The translations under genes were made by a program, and so were the position numbers. A DNA stretch of 64,000 nt, taken from positions 620,001 through 684,000 of the forward strand of contig BGKB01000017.1 of the NCBI GenBank assembly GCA_003116975.1, written 5' to 3'. Below are positions 47,100 through 58,577 of the stretch, piece by piece. The number at the start of each line of letters is the position of its first letter. Position 1 is the first letter of the stretch. This DNA is from Aurantiochytrium sp. KH105. Lineage: Eukaryota > Sar > Bigyra > Thraustochytrida > Thraustochytriidae. Below the pieces are notes generated by a model. It saw only the letters and a program-made list of their open reading frames with translations, did not search any database and had not been told where the DNA came from.

Positions 47100-50000
47100 T
47101 CAAATTGCCATGGCAAAGAACTCTTCGCCATCGTCTTCATCGTCGTCATCATCGTCGTTGGGACCGTCATCCTCGGAGGTCTCTGAGAAATGCTGGCGAT
47201 TGGCAATGGCGCTCGATTGCGCAGCACTCTGCTTTACGCCGGCAGCCGGTTGCTTTGCTGTTTGACCGCGTCTAGAACGCAAAGAGCCCGGCGCGCCATC
47301 GCGATGACCACGCTCGGCCTTGGCGAGAGACACGTATGGCTCTAAATGGCCAAGGAGCTCGTCGGGAAGCGAGAGCAAAATCTCTTCCACAGGAAGCTTC
47401 TTGCGCGGTGGTTGGCGCGAGTAGCGGTCGTACAAATGCATCTTGACGTCGAGGACATACACTTCGGGACACTTTTGCTCGTCCAGAAAAATGGCCACGT
47501 CATTGATCATACTCTTGAGTGAGCGAGGGGAGAGATTTTCTCTCACGCTCATGCTGTCCTCCTCGTCAACTGCCCCTGACGATGAGAGACCCGGCGTCAG
47601 TGTATCTGGCTGCGCCATCGACGACGAGGCGAGTGCAGAGGAGGAAGAGGAGGCGGATGATGATGATGCACCGGCGCCGCTCTCCGACAAAACGGTGAGG
47701 AGATCGCGCAGCGAATTTACAGCGCGATTTGCCTTGTACAACGCAGTGTCTGGACTGTAAAGAGGAAAAGGACCAAGACCTTCTGCCACAGACGTCTCGG
47801 TAAACACCTTGTCGCCCTTCTCCAAAAAGGTTTCTCGCGCAATCCAGCGCGACTGGAACTCGTGCTGCAAGGCCAACATGCTGCCACCTTGCCATGCAGT
47901 GAACAGAGGATTTGCAAGCACGTCATCAAGATCCTCGTCCGAGGTGAGCATAACACGGGGCGGCTTCCGGGATTGCACAGCGTACAATTCATTGAGCTCC
48001 TTCTGCAATCGACCCGCCAGACCCGGAAGGTTCGCCATCCCGCCGCAAATGAGCACCGTCTCTGATGACGTCGCCGCCACCGACTCGGTGCATCTCTCCA
48101 GGGCCGCCTTGATAATGTGTTGCAAACTTCCGCCATTATAGAACTGGTCGCGGCGCACAAGATCTGGTGAGAAAAGCGCCTCGGGGACATGCGCACGTGC
48201 CTCGCCCACATTCAAAAAGGGAGCGCCACGGCTAACCCTGGGCAAGTAGTCTCCCAAATAGGCTGGCAGACTCTCGGGCGAAACGCAAAACTCCTCGTAC
48301 GAGTTCGCAATTACGCATACGCGATCCTTGACCTCGCGAGCCATCTCCTGTTCGAGAAAGTGTCGCGTCGACGAGAACTGCGCCGGATTCTGAGCCTCAA
48401 ATACAGACTTGAAGTCGTATCCGTCTTGCGTCAGCGATTGCATCATCAGTTCCGTCAGCTGCAAGCCTCCAATGGGCGAGTTGACCACGGCATCCTTGAC
48501 GAGTCTGTTGTTGTAGACGACGCTTGCCGTCGAGCGCGACTCGCCCAAATCCAAAACGACGCAGCTCTTCAGACCCGCCTTGTAAGCAACGAGTGGGGCT
48601 GCCGGCGAAAAGTAAATGGCTGGAGCATTGAATTTCGTCGTCAACATTTGCGCCATGCGCTGGCGCTCGGGGCCACTCCATCGCCGACAGGGTTCGATGA
48701 CCAACACGGGGTGCTGCTCTGACTTGGCTTGCAATACATCCCGGTACATGTGTTCCAAGAGCATTTCCATGTCGTCCCACTCGACGACCTGGGGGTCGAC
48801 AATCGAGTCGATCCCGCGGTGGATCGCCCGTCGGACCATAAAGGTCCCTTCCTCCGTACCTAGACCTGACATCTGGCGCGCACGGTCCCCTGCTCCAGGA
48901 CCGTACGTTGCTTGGCACTGATCGAAAACGTTCCGCCCCGAACACACGGCACGCGGCGCCCGGGAACGGGACTTTGACGCGGCCCCTCCCGGCGCGGGGA
49001 ACGAGTACTTGCCCACGACGCACGGGAGCATCACGGGCGCCTTGCTAAACACATAGCCGCACTTGAGCGAGTCCCAACCGATATCAATCACGATCGGCGC
49101 CTCGAATGGCATCAGCGACCGGACAAGATCCTCAGTGAGACCAACAAGGTGCTGCACCGCGCGTCTCGTCTCCACGGGCCGCGAAGCAGAAAGCTCGCTT
49201 CGACTCACTTGAGAACGTACCTCGTGCAGCAATGCCCAGATCGCCCTCGCGTCCTCCAAGTCCATTGTCACGTTGGCGCGTGCACGACATTGTGCCCATG
49301 CCATCTCTTTGTTGAAGAGCTCGCGGCGATCCATCGCATGCAAGCCTCGCGTTCCCAAGGCGCCCATGTTCGGTGCCGCTGCGACACCGCCCCGCGGTGA
49401 ACCTGCCATACGGCGAAGAATGTTGCGTTCCGGCGAACCGGGAGGAGACGCGCCCTGCGTCCTACCATGACCACCTGCCGAGCTCGGCGAGTTGGTCTCG
49501 GATACGGCGGCAGGGCCTCGAGCCTTGAGCTGCCGAATGGCGCTTGCGAGTTTTCGCAGATGACCCTTTTTCCGGATTCCAACGTCACGGAGATCCGTCT
49601 CTGACATGAGTGTGAGCGTTGCCAGCTCGTCCCAGCCTTCCTCGATGAATGCGTCATAGTACATGGACATGCCCTGCATCGCGAGCCAGGCTTCGACCGT
49701 TTCTGGGGGCGGGGCGACACTGTTGTTGCTACTGCTGTTGGCACTGCTGCTGGCAGTGTTACTGCCGCTGACATTGTTGCTGCCGCTCGTAGCATACGTT
49801 CCCGCAGTCGATGGAGCTGGATTAAAACTGGCTGTCTCGTGACCGAATGTTCCGGACGGTGATGATGTAGGCTCGGATCCGTGCCCGCTTGCGCTGCCGC
49901 CTGCGCCTCGAAATTGTTGTTGTTGCTGCTGCTTTTGGTGCTGTTGTTGAAGGAGAGAGTTAAGAACGAGGTTGTTTTTGATGCTGCGCTTGCGGTTCTC

Positions 50001-51521
50001 GAAATTAGCCTTTTCTGGCGCGCCATCGGCGTCCGCCGCAGAGCCCGCCGACTCATTTGCGGCAGACTCTGCGGCATACATGTGATAGACGGTCGCACTA
50101 TCAAGTTTTGACATCTCAGCCGAAGCCATGAGCACTGCGTCCTCGTCCTCTGTCAAGGCCACATTTTCCAGCTTGCGCCAGTGGACCTCTGGAGGCGACT
50201 TGAGGAATTTACGCGCGTACTCTGCCACAGCGCGTAATGACAGTACCACCTTGGGGATATTTTGCTGATTGTGCAGATCTCCGACCTCAAAGAGGAGCGA
50301 ATCAGGAATGCTCATGGCATCGTGGCACGCGCGAATGAACTTTTTGATATTCTCACGTTCGCTCAGCGGCACCTTGTACGAGGCTTCACTCGAGAAATCA
50401 GAGGTAAAGCTTGGAATGCATCCCGGTAAAATGGCGTTGGCAACACGACAGAGAATGACGCCTGACTTGAGCGCTTCAAACAGGGTCGAGGTGTCGGTGG
50501 CGTCGACGTGGCCGCCCTCTGAAAAGATTGACGCACGTAGCACGCGATCGAGCCAGGCGCCCGTCTCTGCCTTGATGCGGAGGAACGTCTTGCCAAGATT
50601 CTCCAAGTCCTCTCGCGTCTGTGCGCCGGGAGGGGTCAGGTCTGCGTCATGGTCGGTCTGCGGAGAGGGCGCCTGCGCGTTCGCGGGCAAAGCGTGTGCG
50701 CTCGAGTATCGTACATTAAAGTCGTTGTCCTCCCCGAACTCGTCGTCGTAGTAATCATCGTCTCCAAAGTCATTGCTGCCAATTCGATTCCGACGTTTGG
50801 GTTTAGGTTGCTTGTGGCCGAACGAAGACTCGATTTGACGCGACCACGCATCCAGGACGGAGGCGTGGCTCACTTCGACATCGTCATCATCGCCGTCGCC
50901 GCTCATCGAGGTTTCTCCCCCGGCAATCTTCCTCTCGTGCGTTTGACTTGATGGACTCGCAGCAAGCGCGTCCTCCTCGTGTCCGTCCGCGTGTTTCGTA
51001 GCAGAAGCGTTCGTGCTCTCTGCGTCGTCGTCTTCTTCGCTCACGCGAGAGAACTGCCCACTTGCGCTTTCTTCATTGCCATCGTCATCATGACCGTCAT
51101 CATCATCGTTGTCGTCGTCGTCGTCGTCGTCGTTGTCGTTTTCATGGTCACTGAGGTTGAATTTCGGTGGAGGGCTCTGCTGATCGACGCGGAGACCGGA
51201 GGGTCCCGCCTGGGCCTTCTTTGCTGTTCGCGCGCGAATTTGGTCTCCAAGAGAATCAGAGCTTTCCTTGGGCGCGAGTTTGGCGAGACTTACGGGCGTA
51301 CGCGCGTCCCCGTCCTCTTCGTCGTCGTCGTCGTCGTCGTCGTCGTCATCGTCGTCCTCCTCTACGTCCTCGTCTTCTTCCTCGCTGCTCGACGCGGAGG
51401 CGGCCTCGTCGACGTTGCTGTTGCTCTTGTCGTCGTCCTCGTCCTCGTCGTCCTCGAGCTTGAACCCTCTCGTGGACCCTAGCGTCTTGCGCAGCTGCGT
51501 GCGCAGAATATCCGCGTCCAT
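47100..51521 (-). CDS. CH-SAM-actin-like fusion protein
   Basis: 1473 residues from the ATG at 51521 (M-D-A-D-I-L-R-T-Q-L), intronless. The order is: acidic Asp/Glu/Ser-rich region (20-300); calponin-homology domain (303-440: L-F-E-A-L-K-S-G-V-I-L-C-R, F-I-R-A-C-H, D-L-H-N-Q-Q-N-I-P-K-V-V); polyQ and Ser/Asn linker; SAM domain (605-668: V-E-A-W-L-A-M-Q-G-M, Y-Y-D-A-F, T-D-L-R-D-V-G-I-R-K-K-G-H). Then comes a divergent actin/ARP fold (806-1232) with I-V-I-D-I-G-W-D-S-L-K-C-G, V-V-L-D-L-G-E-S-R-S-T-A-S and I-C-G-G-M-A-N-L-P-G-L as the phosphate and adenosine motifs. A Ser-rich and acidic tail follows. CH domains bind actin or microtubules and SAM domains oligomerise; a cytoskeletal scaffold is the natural inference. 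The frame is open upstream to 51794 but Arg-rich and unlikely coding. Confidence 0.85.
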   Translation of the reverse strand: MDADILRTQLRKTLGSTRGFKLEDDEDEDDDKSNSNVDEAASASSSEEEDEDVEEDDDDDDDDDDDDEEDGDARTPVSLAKLAPKESSDSLGDQIRARTAKKAQAGPSGLRVDQQSPPPKFNLSDHENDNDDDDDDDNDDDDGHDDDGNEESASGQFSRVSEEDDDAESTNASATKHADGHEEDALAASPSSQTHERKIAGGETSMSGDGDDDDVEVSHASVLDAWSRQIESSFGHKQPKPKRRNRIGSNDFGDDDYYDDEFGEDNDFNVRYSSAHALPANAQAPSPQTDHDADLTPPGAQTREDLENLGKTFLRIKAETGAWLDRVLRASIFSEGGHVDATDTSTLFEALKSGVILCRVANAILPGCIPSFTSDFSSEASYKVPLSERENIKKFIRACHDAMSIPDSLLFEVGDLHNQQNIPKVVLSLRAVAEYARKFLKSPPEVHWRKLENVALTEDEDAVLMASAEMSKLDSATVYHMYAAESAANESAGSAADADGAPEKANFENRKRSIKNNLVLNSLLQQQHQKQQQQQQFRGAGGSASGHGSEPTSSPSGTFGHETASFNPAPSTAGTYATSGSNNVSGSNTASSSANSSSNNSVAPPPETVEAWLAMQGMSMYYDAFIEEGWDELATLTLMSETDLRDVGIRKKGHLRKLASAIRQLKARGPAAVSETNSPSSAGGHGRTQGASPPGSPERNILRRMAGSPRGGVAAAPNMGALGTRGLHAMDRRELFNKEMAWAQCRARANVTMDLEDARAIWALLHEVRSQVSRSELSASRPVETRRAVQHLVGLTEDLVRSLMPFEAPIVIDIGWDSLKCGYVFSKAPVMLPCVVGKYSFPAPGGAASKSRSRAPRAVCSGRNVFDQCQATYGPGAGDRARQMSGLGTEEGTFMVRRAIHRGIDSIVDPQVVEWDDMEMLLEHMYRDVLQAKSEQHPVLVIEPCRRWSGPERQRMAQMLTTKFNAPAIYFSPAAPLVAYKAGLKSCVVLDLGESRSTASVVYNNRLVKDAVVNSPIGGLQLTELMMQSLTQDGYDFKSVFEAQNPAQFSSTRHFLEQEMAREVKDRVCVIANSYEEFCVSPESLPAYLGDYLPRVSRGAPFLNVGEARAHVPEALFSPDLVRRDQFYNGGSLQHIIKAALERCTESVAATSSETVLICGGMANLPGLAGRLQKELNELYAVQSRKPPRVMLTSDEDLDDVLANPLFTAWQGGSMLALQHEFQSRWIARETFLEKGDKVFTETSVAEGLGPFPLYSPDTALYKANRAVNSLRDLLTVLSESGAGASSSSASSSSSALASSSMAQPDTLTPGLSSSGAVDEEDSMSVRENLSPRSLKSMINDVAIFLDEQKCPEVYVLDVKMHLYDRYSRQPPRKKLPVEEILLSLPDELLGHLEPYVSLAKAERGHRDGAPGSLRSRRGQTAKQPAAGVKQSAAQSSAIANRQHFSETSEDDGPNDDDDDDEDDGEEFFAMAI

Positions 51522-52478
51522 CTCCGCGCGCCGCCGCCGCCTCCGCCGCCGCCGCCGCCGCCGCCCGCGCCTGCGCGCCGCGCGCCGCCTGCCCAGGAAA
51601 CCGTCGCGCCCCGGCGCCGCCCGCTCGGCCGCGAGAGGCTCTCTCCTCTGCCCGCCGCCGCCGCCTCGACGCCGCCGCCGCCTCGACGCCGCTCTGCGTC
51701 GCGAGGCCGCGCGCCCTGCCCCGCGCCCTGCGCCCTGCGCCCTCGCTCTCGCCGCCCGCGCCTGCGCCGGGTGCGCCGTGCTTGCTTGCTGCACCAGCGC
51801 CAGCTAGCTGCCTCTCGAGCCGGCAGGCCAGAGCACAGCAGACCAGAGCAGAGCAGCAGCAGAGCAGAGAGCAGCAGCAGAGCGGAGCAGAGCAGAGCAG
51901 GGCGAGCGGCCGCCGAATGCTGCCGCAGCGAGCGGCCGTGGCCAGCGGCTAGCTAGCTAGCGAGCTAGCGAGCTTGCTCCGGGTCGATGCTGCTGGCTGG
52001 TGCTGCTGGTGCTGGTGCTGGTGCTGGTGCTGCTGCGGCGGCGGAAAGGAGGAGGAGGAGGAGGAGGAGGAGGAGGAGCCAGGCTCGCGCCGCGCTGTCC
52101 ACAGCGAGCACACACAGTGGAGAAGGGCAAACGAACAAGGTGCCGGGCAGAGGAGGAGGAGGAGGAGGAAGAGGAGGAGAGGAGGGCGTCGGGAACGGAG
52201 ACGAGGGGCGAAAAGAGGCATGAGGTGAGATGGAAAGAAAGGTCTGGATTGAATTGGATTGAATCGACTAATGGTTTCTCTTTGATGTAGTAAGTAAGTA
52301 AGTAGGCTGATGGGCAGGAGTCAGTGAGAGACTGACCGTCAGTACCTGGCTGCCCGACTGTGAGCACGTGAGCGAGACCCACCCCGCGATCGAACGAAGG
52401 CATCGTCGCCAGCGACATCTACAATCACGTCGCGATCCGGGCCCACGCAAATCAAAAACGAGAACCTAGAACGCAGAC
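51522..52478. promoter_or_regulatory. Upstream region of the CH-SAM-actin-like gene
   Basis: 957 bp between the CH-SAM-actin-like start and the NUP98 stop. It is GCC-rich at 51530-51720, with a CAGAGCAG-type run (51830-51900), an AGCT tract (51945-51975), a TGCTGG/GGTGCT run (51997-52034) and GGA repeats (52051-52078, 52151-52185). No coding frame with a domain is seen. Confidence 0.4.
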
Positions 52479-55400
52479 TTAGACAAAAGACTCGATGAAG
52501 GAGACCGTGTAGCGAGCCACGGCCGTCCGGAGACTCTTCTCGTGCGAAGGAACGCTCAAGGCCGTCTCGTAGTGGTCAAAGACGGTAGAGCGGCCTTCGC
52601 TCTGGATGCGGAGCAGCTCCGTGGCGCGAAGTTGCAGCCAGGTGCCAATCTCCGCAGCGAGCGCAGGCGCGAGCGCAGTCGCTGGCTCGCTCTGCAGTTC
52701 TTTAAGGCTGGACTGCAGCTGACTGCAAAGATCTGCAATCTCCTTCAGACGCTGCGGTGCCGCCTCCCGGTCGTCTGCAGCCGTAGACATGAGATGGCGC
52801 AGCACAGCGTACTGCAAGTAGACGTTGCTACGTTGTGCCCATGTTTTACTGTTCTTCGCCTCTTTCTCGATCGTCTCGGCATGCTCCTCCATCATGCCGC
52901 GCAAATCCTCGGTGTCTCCATTGAGAATATCGCGCGCGGCCATGTGCTCATTGATGATCTTGCAACGCGAAGCAACGTCCTGCGCAAGCGCATAGTTGTC
53001 GGCCTCTGCCCGGCGGCTCTCGAGCACGTTGATGCCGCAGCAAGCGTCGAAGCCACGTCGCTGCGCCGTGCTCTGCGCCAACCAGGCCTGGGGAACGCCC
53101 AGAGCCTGGACGAAATCCAACCGGTCCTGCGCCTGCGGCGCAGTCGACTCCGCGTCCATGTACCGGTCGAGCAATACTCGGGCAGCGCGCTCGCGCAAAG
53201 CCTTGCAAGGAAGAAACTGGGCGACAGCAACTGCTAGGTGCCACTCGCCCTTGGCCTCGAGCTCGGAAATGTAGTCCATTCCAAGCTGGTGCTCCTCGAG
53301 CTCATTGAGCGCATTTCCGCCAATCACGCCAAAGCTCCGCATCACCTGCCACAGCGTCCACGCAAGACCTGCGCTAAGAACGTTGCCACAGTAGCCGCGA
53401 GGGTTTAGCAAGGCTTTGACAGAATGCTCCCCGGGCCTGCACATGAGCTGCATCACATGGTAGACTGTATCGTAGCACTCCTCGCAATCGAACTCGTTAA
53501 ACCATGCTGGTCGCGGCGTAGGCGCCTCTTTTTTCGCAAAGGCGGCTGTGTATGAATCGACACTGTTAGAAAGCTTGTCCAGAGGGTCGTGCACGAACCA
53601 GGCGTTGAGTGCAAGCGCACGCAGCCACGGCTGTGCCAAGTCCCTTTGCTCCTTTTGAATGTTTCCCGCGAGCAGACGATACACGTTGAGGACCTCCTCG
53701 CTGATATGTTCGGTCGTGCGCCCTTGCTCCCACACCTCGAGCTGGGTCGCAATGAGATCCCGCACCCGTCGATCGCCGGCAGCCTGACTTATGAGTGTAG
53801 CCAGACGCAGGTCACCCTGGGCCATGGCAAGCGCAGACGCCTTCTCGATGTCCTTGAGGCTCAAGGCCCCGGCAACGCTCTCAAGGTACTCTGGGATTTC
53901 TGCAGACAGCCACTCCTTGAGCCACGTGTCGTGACTGTCGAGCCAATTCTGCGATATAACCGACTGATTGTTTTTCGCAACATCGCACTCGCGCGGTAGA
54001 GCTTTGCGCCATTCGCTCCAATCGAGAGGACCATCGCTGGCCTCCACCAGATCATCAGACACGCGCGCGCCACCTACAAACCAGGATGCCCGCAAGAGGG
54101 ACCAAATTTTCCTTTCCGTTGCTCCCGCGTCGTCACCGGAAAAGGTGGCATCGAGAAGGGTGTCAATCGTGCTTGCGAGCACCGCACTTGCTTCGTTCTC
54201 ACGTCCTACACGTTTGGCGTGCGCATGTGCACGGCAAGCGTCCAACACCACAGAGATTCGCTTGCCATCGGCCGGAGTCGGATCGTCAACATTGAGCTTC
54301 ATGGTGCGCACAGTTGCGCCTTGAGGAAAGACGAGCCTCCCGCCTGGACCCCAGCTCGCGCGGAAGCCTCGGTGCAGGCGTCGAACGGGTGCTTTAGTGC
54401 GGTCTGCAACCTTGGCACCGGCTTCGGCAAAGATACGAAAGGTGGGGCCATCCTCGATGGCAAGCTCGTCAAGCTCAGGGAAGTGCGGCTCGCGCGCAGG
54501 CGGCAACGCAGGTGCCGACGCGCTTTCCGCCGCTCCACTAGCACCATCACTGCCCTGCAGACTCGATCGTGCATGCGTAGGCGGTCGAAAGGGGGTCAGG
54601 CTCGGACCTTGTCGAGGCGGTGAGCCGCCGGACAGCAGACGTGGCATGTAGCCTCGGCCCAGGTCCTGATGCGAGCCGGCGACCACCATACGATCCTCGA
54701 AAGTTTGCGTTGCGAGATCGCTCGGCGTACCGCCAACCGGTCCGCCGGATCCGAGAGCAGACATGGCCGGGTTGCCCTCTTGGTCATAATGGTCCTGGTC
54801 GCCCATTGCAACGTCCCCAGACGAGACGAGAGGCTCTTCTTCCTCCTCGTCGTCGACGTTGCCATTATTGTGGTGCTGCTGGCCATCCCTACGGCCTCCG
54901 CGGCGCTTTCCCGAGCGCGGGTAAGGGGTCGAACCAGGCGTAAAACCGTAGCGCGTGAAATGCTTGACCTTGAAGGTCCATACACAGTCGTCGAGGTCGT
55001 AGTCAATGAAGACAGCGTCGAGCTGAGGTGTGTACTCGCGAAGCCACTCGCTAAAGTCCTCATTGGAACCTTCAAAGTCAGCAGGAATCTCCATGTGCTC
55101 AATGGTACAAATTGCCGGACGGTTGAGCTTGGTGCCACGAGGTGGCGTCTCGTCTTCGCTCTTGTACACTTCGATAGACATGGGTTCGATGGAAACGGAG
55201 GTGTCAATGTCCAGGTCCCGCACGTCAACCTTGCCAAGCCACTCTACGGACCCAAAGCCTTCGCGCTGGATGCGGAACTTGGGCACGGCCTCGAGCTCCT
55301 CGTCAGTCATTTGCTCGAGATCCCACATGGCCGGAAACGTGCTGTAGCCCTCGTCGGCCATGGCCTTGCTCATGCGTGGGCAGTGCTTCGAGACAGGATC

Positions 55401-58400
55401 CTTGCGTCTCGCGCTGCGCGAGGATGTGGCGGTTCGCGAACGCCGATCGTCATCTGGCGAGCGGATCGTAGCGCGAGCAGGCGTGCCCAGCAGACTTTCA
55501 CCCTCTTCGCCATCGTTGGCGCCGCCCATGTCTTCGCGAATTGCTCGTGCCGTTTCTCCAAGCCGATGACTCGACTTGCTGATGCGCAAGCGCGAACGGC
55601 CCGAACGGGAGGGCGTTTCATGGGTGACGTCACCCAAGTTGTCGTCTTGACTGTCGCTATTTTCGCGTCTGACGCTGGCTTCGCCATCATCGATGGCCTT
55701 GCCTTCTTGCGACTCCCTATCCTGGCCATCGGCGCCTTCGAGCAGCGTAGCAACGTCTTCGCTGGCGCCTGATGGGACCGACGCGGGACCAGAGGTGATG
55801 GCTTGCGTTTGCGCAAAGCGCAGAGGGGTGTTCTTGCGGTTCGCCTTTTTAATGGAAAGACGCTTGTTGAGATCAAAAACACCGGGGCTGAGGACGCCGT
55901 TGCCCGGTTTATCTTTGAGGAGCTTGTCCGCGGCCTTTCCGGATGGGGCTCCCGGATTGGGCGTGCTCGGGTTGGGCGTGGAGCCTGTGCGCGCCAGGCG
56001 TAAACTCGACTCTGGGGTGGTGCCACTGTCGGCCTCAACCATTGAAGCAACAGCGCCATAGGTGCGGCCGTAGCCTCGTGGGCGGATCTGAACCTTGCCA
56101 ATTGGAGTCGCGCCAGCGCCGCGGCGCGGCGTCTTGGAGACATCAGACTTGGAAACAGAACCGGTCCGCTTGCGCAGGCTGTCACCTTCGCCGTCGCCCC
56201 GAACCTTGGACTCGTCATTCGCCACGGGCTGCCAGGCCTCCTTGGCCAGCGCAATGTGACGCGCCATCTGGCTCGAAGGACCGGTGGCGTACGGCTCGCC
56301 GTTTGTGAGGGCAAGCGCTTGCTGCTGCGCGAGAAGCTGATTGTTTTGCATCTGCATAGGGTTTTGCAGCTGCTGTTGCGGTTGCTGCATAAAGGACGAA
56401 GTTTGCGTCGAGCCAAAAAGCGACGACGACCCAAAGGCGCCCGTCTGTTGCTGTTGCTGCGGCTGTTGCTGCTGCATGCCTCCGCCGCCGAAGAGGCCCC
56501 CGCCCCCCGTGTTGGAGGTTGAGCTGCCAAAGAGGCCCCCGCCACCGCCCGTATTGGTGTTCGAGCTGCCAAAGAGACCGCCGCCACCGCCCGTGTTGGT
56601 ATTCGAACTTCCAAAGAGTCCACCACCACCACCGCCGGTGTTGGTGTTCGAGCTTCCAAAGAGGCCGCCACCGCCGCCTGTGTTGGTGTTCGAGCTCCCA
56701 AAGAGGCCACCGCCACCCGAATTATTGGTCGTAGTAGTGTTCCCAAAGAGGCCGCCACCGCCGGTGTTGGTGTTGGTGTTCGAACTACCAAAGAGACCTC
56801 CTCCGCCTCCTGCTGCGTTATTGTTGGTACCGCCAAAGGACGATGTTCCTGAGCTACCAAAGAGGCCACCGCCGGATGCGCCGGTGTTCGTGTTTGTGGT
56901 ACCACCAAAGAGGCCGCCTCCGCCGTTCGATGCGCCAAACTGGTTGCTCTGCGTGTTAGTGTTGCTGCTGCCAAAGAGGCCGCCACCTCCGCTCGTGTTG
57001 GTGTTCGAGCTACCAAAGAGGCCTCCTCCGCCGCCAGCACCTGCGGTATTGTTCGAGGCTCCGAAGCCAAAGCCTCCGCCGCTGCTGCTGGCATTGTTGC
57101 TTGCTCCAAAGCCACCAAAGCTGCTGCCGCCAGCATTGTTTTGTTGTGCATTGTTCGAGGATCCGAAAAGACCGCCACCGCCCGTGTTGGAGGCTCCAAA
57201 GGCGTTGTTGTTGTTGTTGTTGGAGCTGCCAAAGAGGCCTCCGCCCGCAGCGTTGTTGTTGTTGTTGGAGCTGCCAAAGAGTCCGCCTCCAGAGCTATTG
57301 TTGTTGGTGTTGGTGCTTCCAAAGAGTCCGCCTCCCGTGTTTTGCGGCTGCGAAGATGAGCCGAATCCGCCAAGAGATCCAAACCCTCCAGAGCTGTTGT
57401 TGTTGTTGTTGTTTCCAGAGCCGAACATACCCCCACTGTTGGCGTTGTTGTTGGTTGCCCCAAAGCCGGTATTCGAAGAGCTGCCGAAAAGACCACCGCC
57501 GCTGGCAGTTGTGTTGTTCGAGGATCCAAAGAGACCACCGCCCGAATTTCCGGCGGCCGCGTTGTTGTTGCTCCCAAACATACCACCACCGGTATTTGTG
57601 GCGCCAAAGCCGCCGCCGCCGGCGGCAGCTGCATTGCCGGCTGCGCCCGGTCGACGCCCCGCAGCATAGTCTTCGAATCGAAGCTGCTCCACGGACTTGT
57701 TGGCGTACTGATTCATGGCGGTAATTGTCATGAAGGTCTCGTTGCTGTTGCTCGCCGAATCGGGCGTGGGTGTAAAGGGGGTCATGGCGGTTCCAGGTGC
57801 ACCGCCATTATTGGCCGCGCCAGCATTGCCAAAGCCTCCGCCCGTGTTGGACGCGCCAAACCCAGTGTTGGATGAGCTGCCAAAACCGCCCCCGCCACCA
57901 AAGGAGCTTGTATTGTTATTGCCACTGCTGCCAAAGAGGCCACCCGAATTGTTTGCAGTGGACCCGAAGCCGCCCGTGTTGGTGGATCCAAAGCCTCCGG
58001 AAGACCCAAAACCGCCTCCAGACGGTTGGCTCGGCGATCCAAAGCCACCGCCAGTGTTGGTCGTCGATCCAAAGCCTCCAGAGGAGGACCCGAAGCCACC
58101 GCCCGTGTTGGATGATCCAAATCCGCCGGAGGTGGATCCAAAGCCGCCGCTCGTGTTCGTGGACCCAAAGCCGCCACCTGTGCTGGAAGACCCAAAGCCG
58201 CCGCCCGTGTTGGAGGATCCAAAACCTCCGCCCGTGTTGGAGGAACCAAAGCCACCACCAGTGTTGGATGAGGATCCAAAGCCGCCCGAATTGGGTGCGC
58301 TCGAGGCACCAAAGGAAAATCCGCCGCCACCTCCGCCGCCGCTCGCACCGAAGCCGCCTCCCGTGTTGCTCGAGGACCCAAAGCCACCACTCGAGGACCC

Positions 58401-58577
58401 AAAGCCGCCTCCAGTCGACGAGGCGCCAAAGCCTCCGCCGGTGTTGCCTCCACCGCCTCCAAATAGCGAGCCGCCAGTGTTATTGCTGCTGCCGAAGCCG
58501 CCGCCACCCGAGCTGCCAAAGCCGCCTCCGCCCGAGCTGCCAAAGCCGCCCGAGCTGCCAAAGGTGCCAAAGGACAT
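52479..58577 (-). CDS. NUP98: NUP98-NUP96 nucleoporin precursor
   Basis: 2032 residues, intronless. Residues 1-760 are FG repeats, first G-F-G-S-S then G-L-F-G-S-S-N units. They are interrupted at about 277-315 by a GLEBS motif ([11 protein letters not shown] ... [11 protein letters not shown]), the RAE1/Gle2-binding site. The autoproteolytic domain lies about 1085-1215 and ends [13 protein letters not shown]. Self-cleavage would be between F1207 and T1208 (nt 54957/54956), releasing NUP98 and NUP96. The usual residue after H-F is Ser. The remaining 825 residues are NUP96, with the helical ACE1 fold (for example [17 protein letters not shown]). NUP98 forms the pore's permeability barrier; NUP96 belongs to the Y complex. 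Both products come from one gene, as in animals and fungi. Confidence 0.97.
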   Translation of the reverse strand: MSFGTFGSSGGFGSSGGGGFGSSGGGGFGSSNNTGGSLFGGGGGNTGGGFGASSTGGGFGSSSGGFGSSSNTGGGFGASGGGGGGGFSFGASSAPNSGGFGSSSNTGGGFGSSNTGGGFGSSNTGGGFGSSSTGGGFGSTNTSGGFGSTSGGFGSSNTGGGFGSSSGGFGSTTNTGGGFGSPSQPSGGGFGSSGGFGSTNTGGFGSTANNSGGLFGSSGNNNTSSFGGGGGFGSSSNTGFGASNTGGGFGNAGAANNGGAPGTAMTPFTPTPDSASNSNETFMTITAMNQYANKSVEQLRFEDYAAGRRPGAAGNAAAAGGGGFGATNTGGGMFGSNNNAAAGNSGGGLFGSSNNTTASGGGLFGSSSNTGFGATNNNANSGGMFGSGNNNNNNSSGGFGSLGGFGSSSQPQNTGGGLFGSTNTNNNSSGGGLFGSSNNNNNAAGGGLFGSSNNNNNNAFGASNTGGGGLFGSSNNAQQNNAGGSSFGGFGASNNASSSGGGFGFGASNNTAGAGGGGGLFGSSNTNTSGGGGLFGSSNTNTQSNQFGASNGGGGLFGGTTNTNTGASGGGLFGSSGTSSFGGTNNNAAGGGGGLFGSSNTNTNTGGGGLFGNTTTTNNSGGGGLFGSSNTNTGGGGGLFGSSNTNTGGGGGGLFGSSNTNTGGGGGLFGSSNTNTGGGGGLFGSSTSNTGGGGLFGGGGMQQQQPQQQQQTGAFGSSSLFGSTQTSSFMQQPQQQLQNPMQMQNNQLLAQQQALALTNGEPYATGPSSQMARHIALAKEAWQPVANDESKVRGDGEGDSLRKRTGSVSKSDVSKTPRRGAGATPIGKVQIRPRGYGRTYGAVASMVEADSGTTPESSLRLARTGSTPNPSTPNPGAPSGKAADKLLKDKPGNGVLSPGVFDLNKRLSIKKANRKNTPLRFAQTQAITSGPASVPSGASEDVATLLEGADGQDRESQEGKAIDDGEASVRRENSDSQDDNLGDVTHETPSRSGRSRLRISKSSHRLGETARAIREDMGGANDGEEGESLLGTPARATIRSPDDDRRSRTATSSRSARRKDPVSKHCPRMSKAMADEGYSTFPAMWDLEQMTDEELEAVPKFRIQREGFGSVEWLGKVDVRDLDIDTSVSIEPMSIEVYKSEDETPPRGTKLNRPAICTIEHMEIPADFEGSNEDFSEWLREYTPQLDAVFIDYDLDDCVWTFKVKHFTRYGFTPGSTPYPRSGKRRGGRRDGQQHHNNGNVDDEEEEEPLVSSGDVAMGDQDHYDQEGNPAMSALGSGGPVGGTPSDLATQTFEDRMVVAGSHQDLGRGYMPRLLSGGSPPRQGPSLTPFRPPTHARSSLQGSDGASGAAESASAPALPPAREPHFPELDELAIEDGPTFRIFAEAGAKVADRTKAPVRRLHRGFRASWGPGGRLVFPQGATVRTMKLNVDDPTPADGKRISVVLDACRAHAHAKRVGRENEASAVLASTIDTLLDATFSGDDAGATERKIWSLLRASWFVGGARVSDDLVEASDGPLDWSEWRKALPRECDVAKNNQSVISQNWLDSHDTWLKEWLSAEIPEYLESVAGALSLKDIEKASALAMAQGDLRLATLISQAAGDRRVRDLIATQLEVWEQGRTTEHISEEVLNVYRLLAGNIQKEQRDLAQPWLRALALNAWFVHDPLDKLSNSVDSYTAAFAKKEAPTPRPAWFNEFDCEECYDTVYHVMQLMCRPGEHSVKALLNPRGYCGNVLSAGLAWTLWQVMRSFGVIGGNALNELEEHQLGMDYISELEAKGEWHLAVAVAQFLPCKALRERAARVLLDRYMDAESTAPQAQDRLDFVQALGVPQAWLAQSTAQRRGFDACCGINVLESRRAEADNYALAQDVASRCKIINEHMAARDILNGDTEDLRGMMEEHAETIEKEAKNSKTWAQRSNVYLQYAVLRHLMSTAADDREAAPQRLKEIADLCSQLQSSLKELQSEPATALAPALAAEIGTWLQLRATELLRIQSEGRSTVFDHYETALSVPSHEKSLRTAVARYTVSFIESFV

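Noticed and set aside
55370..57667. 765-codon minus-strand frame overlapping NUP98
   Set aside because: Same strand, different frame inside the NUP98 coding sequence; its repeats are the shadow of the FG repeats.
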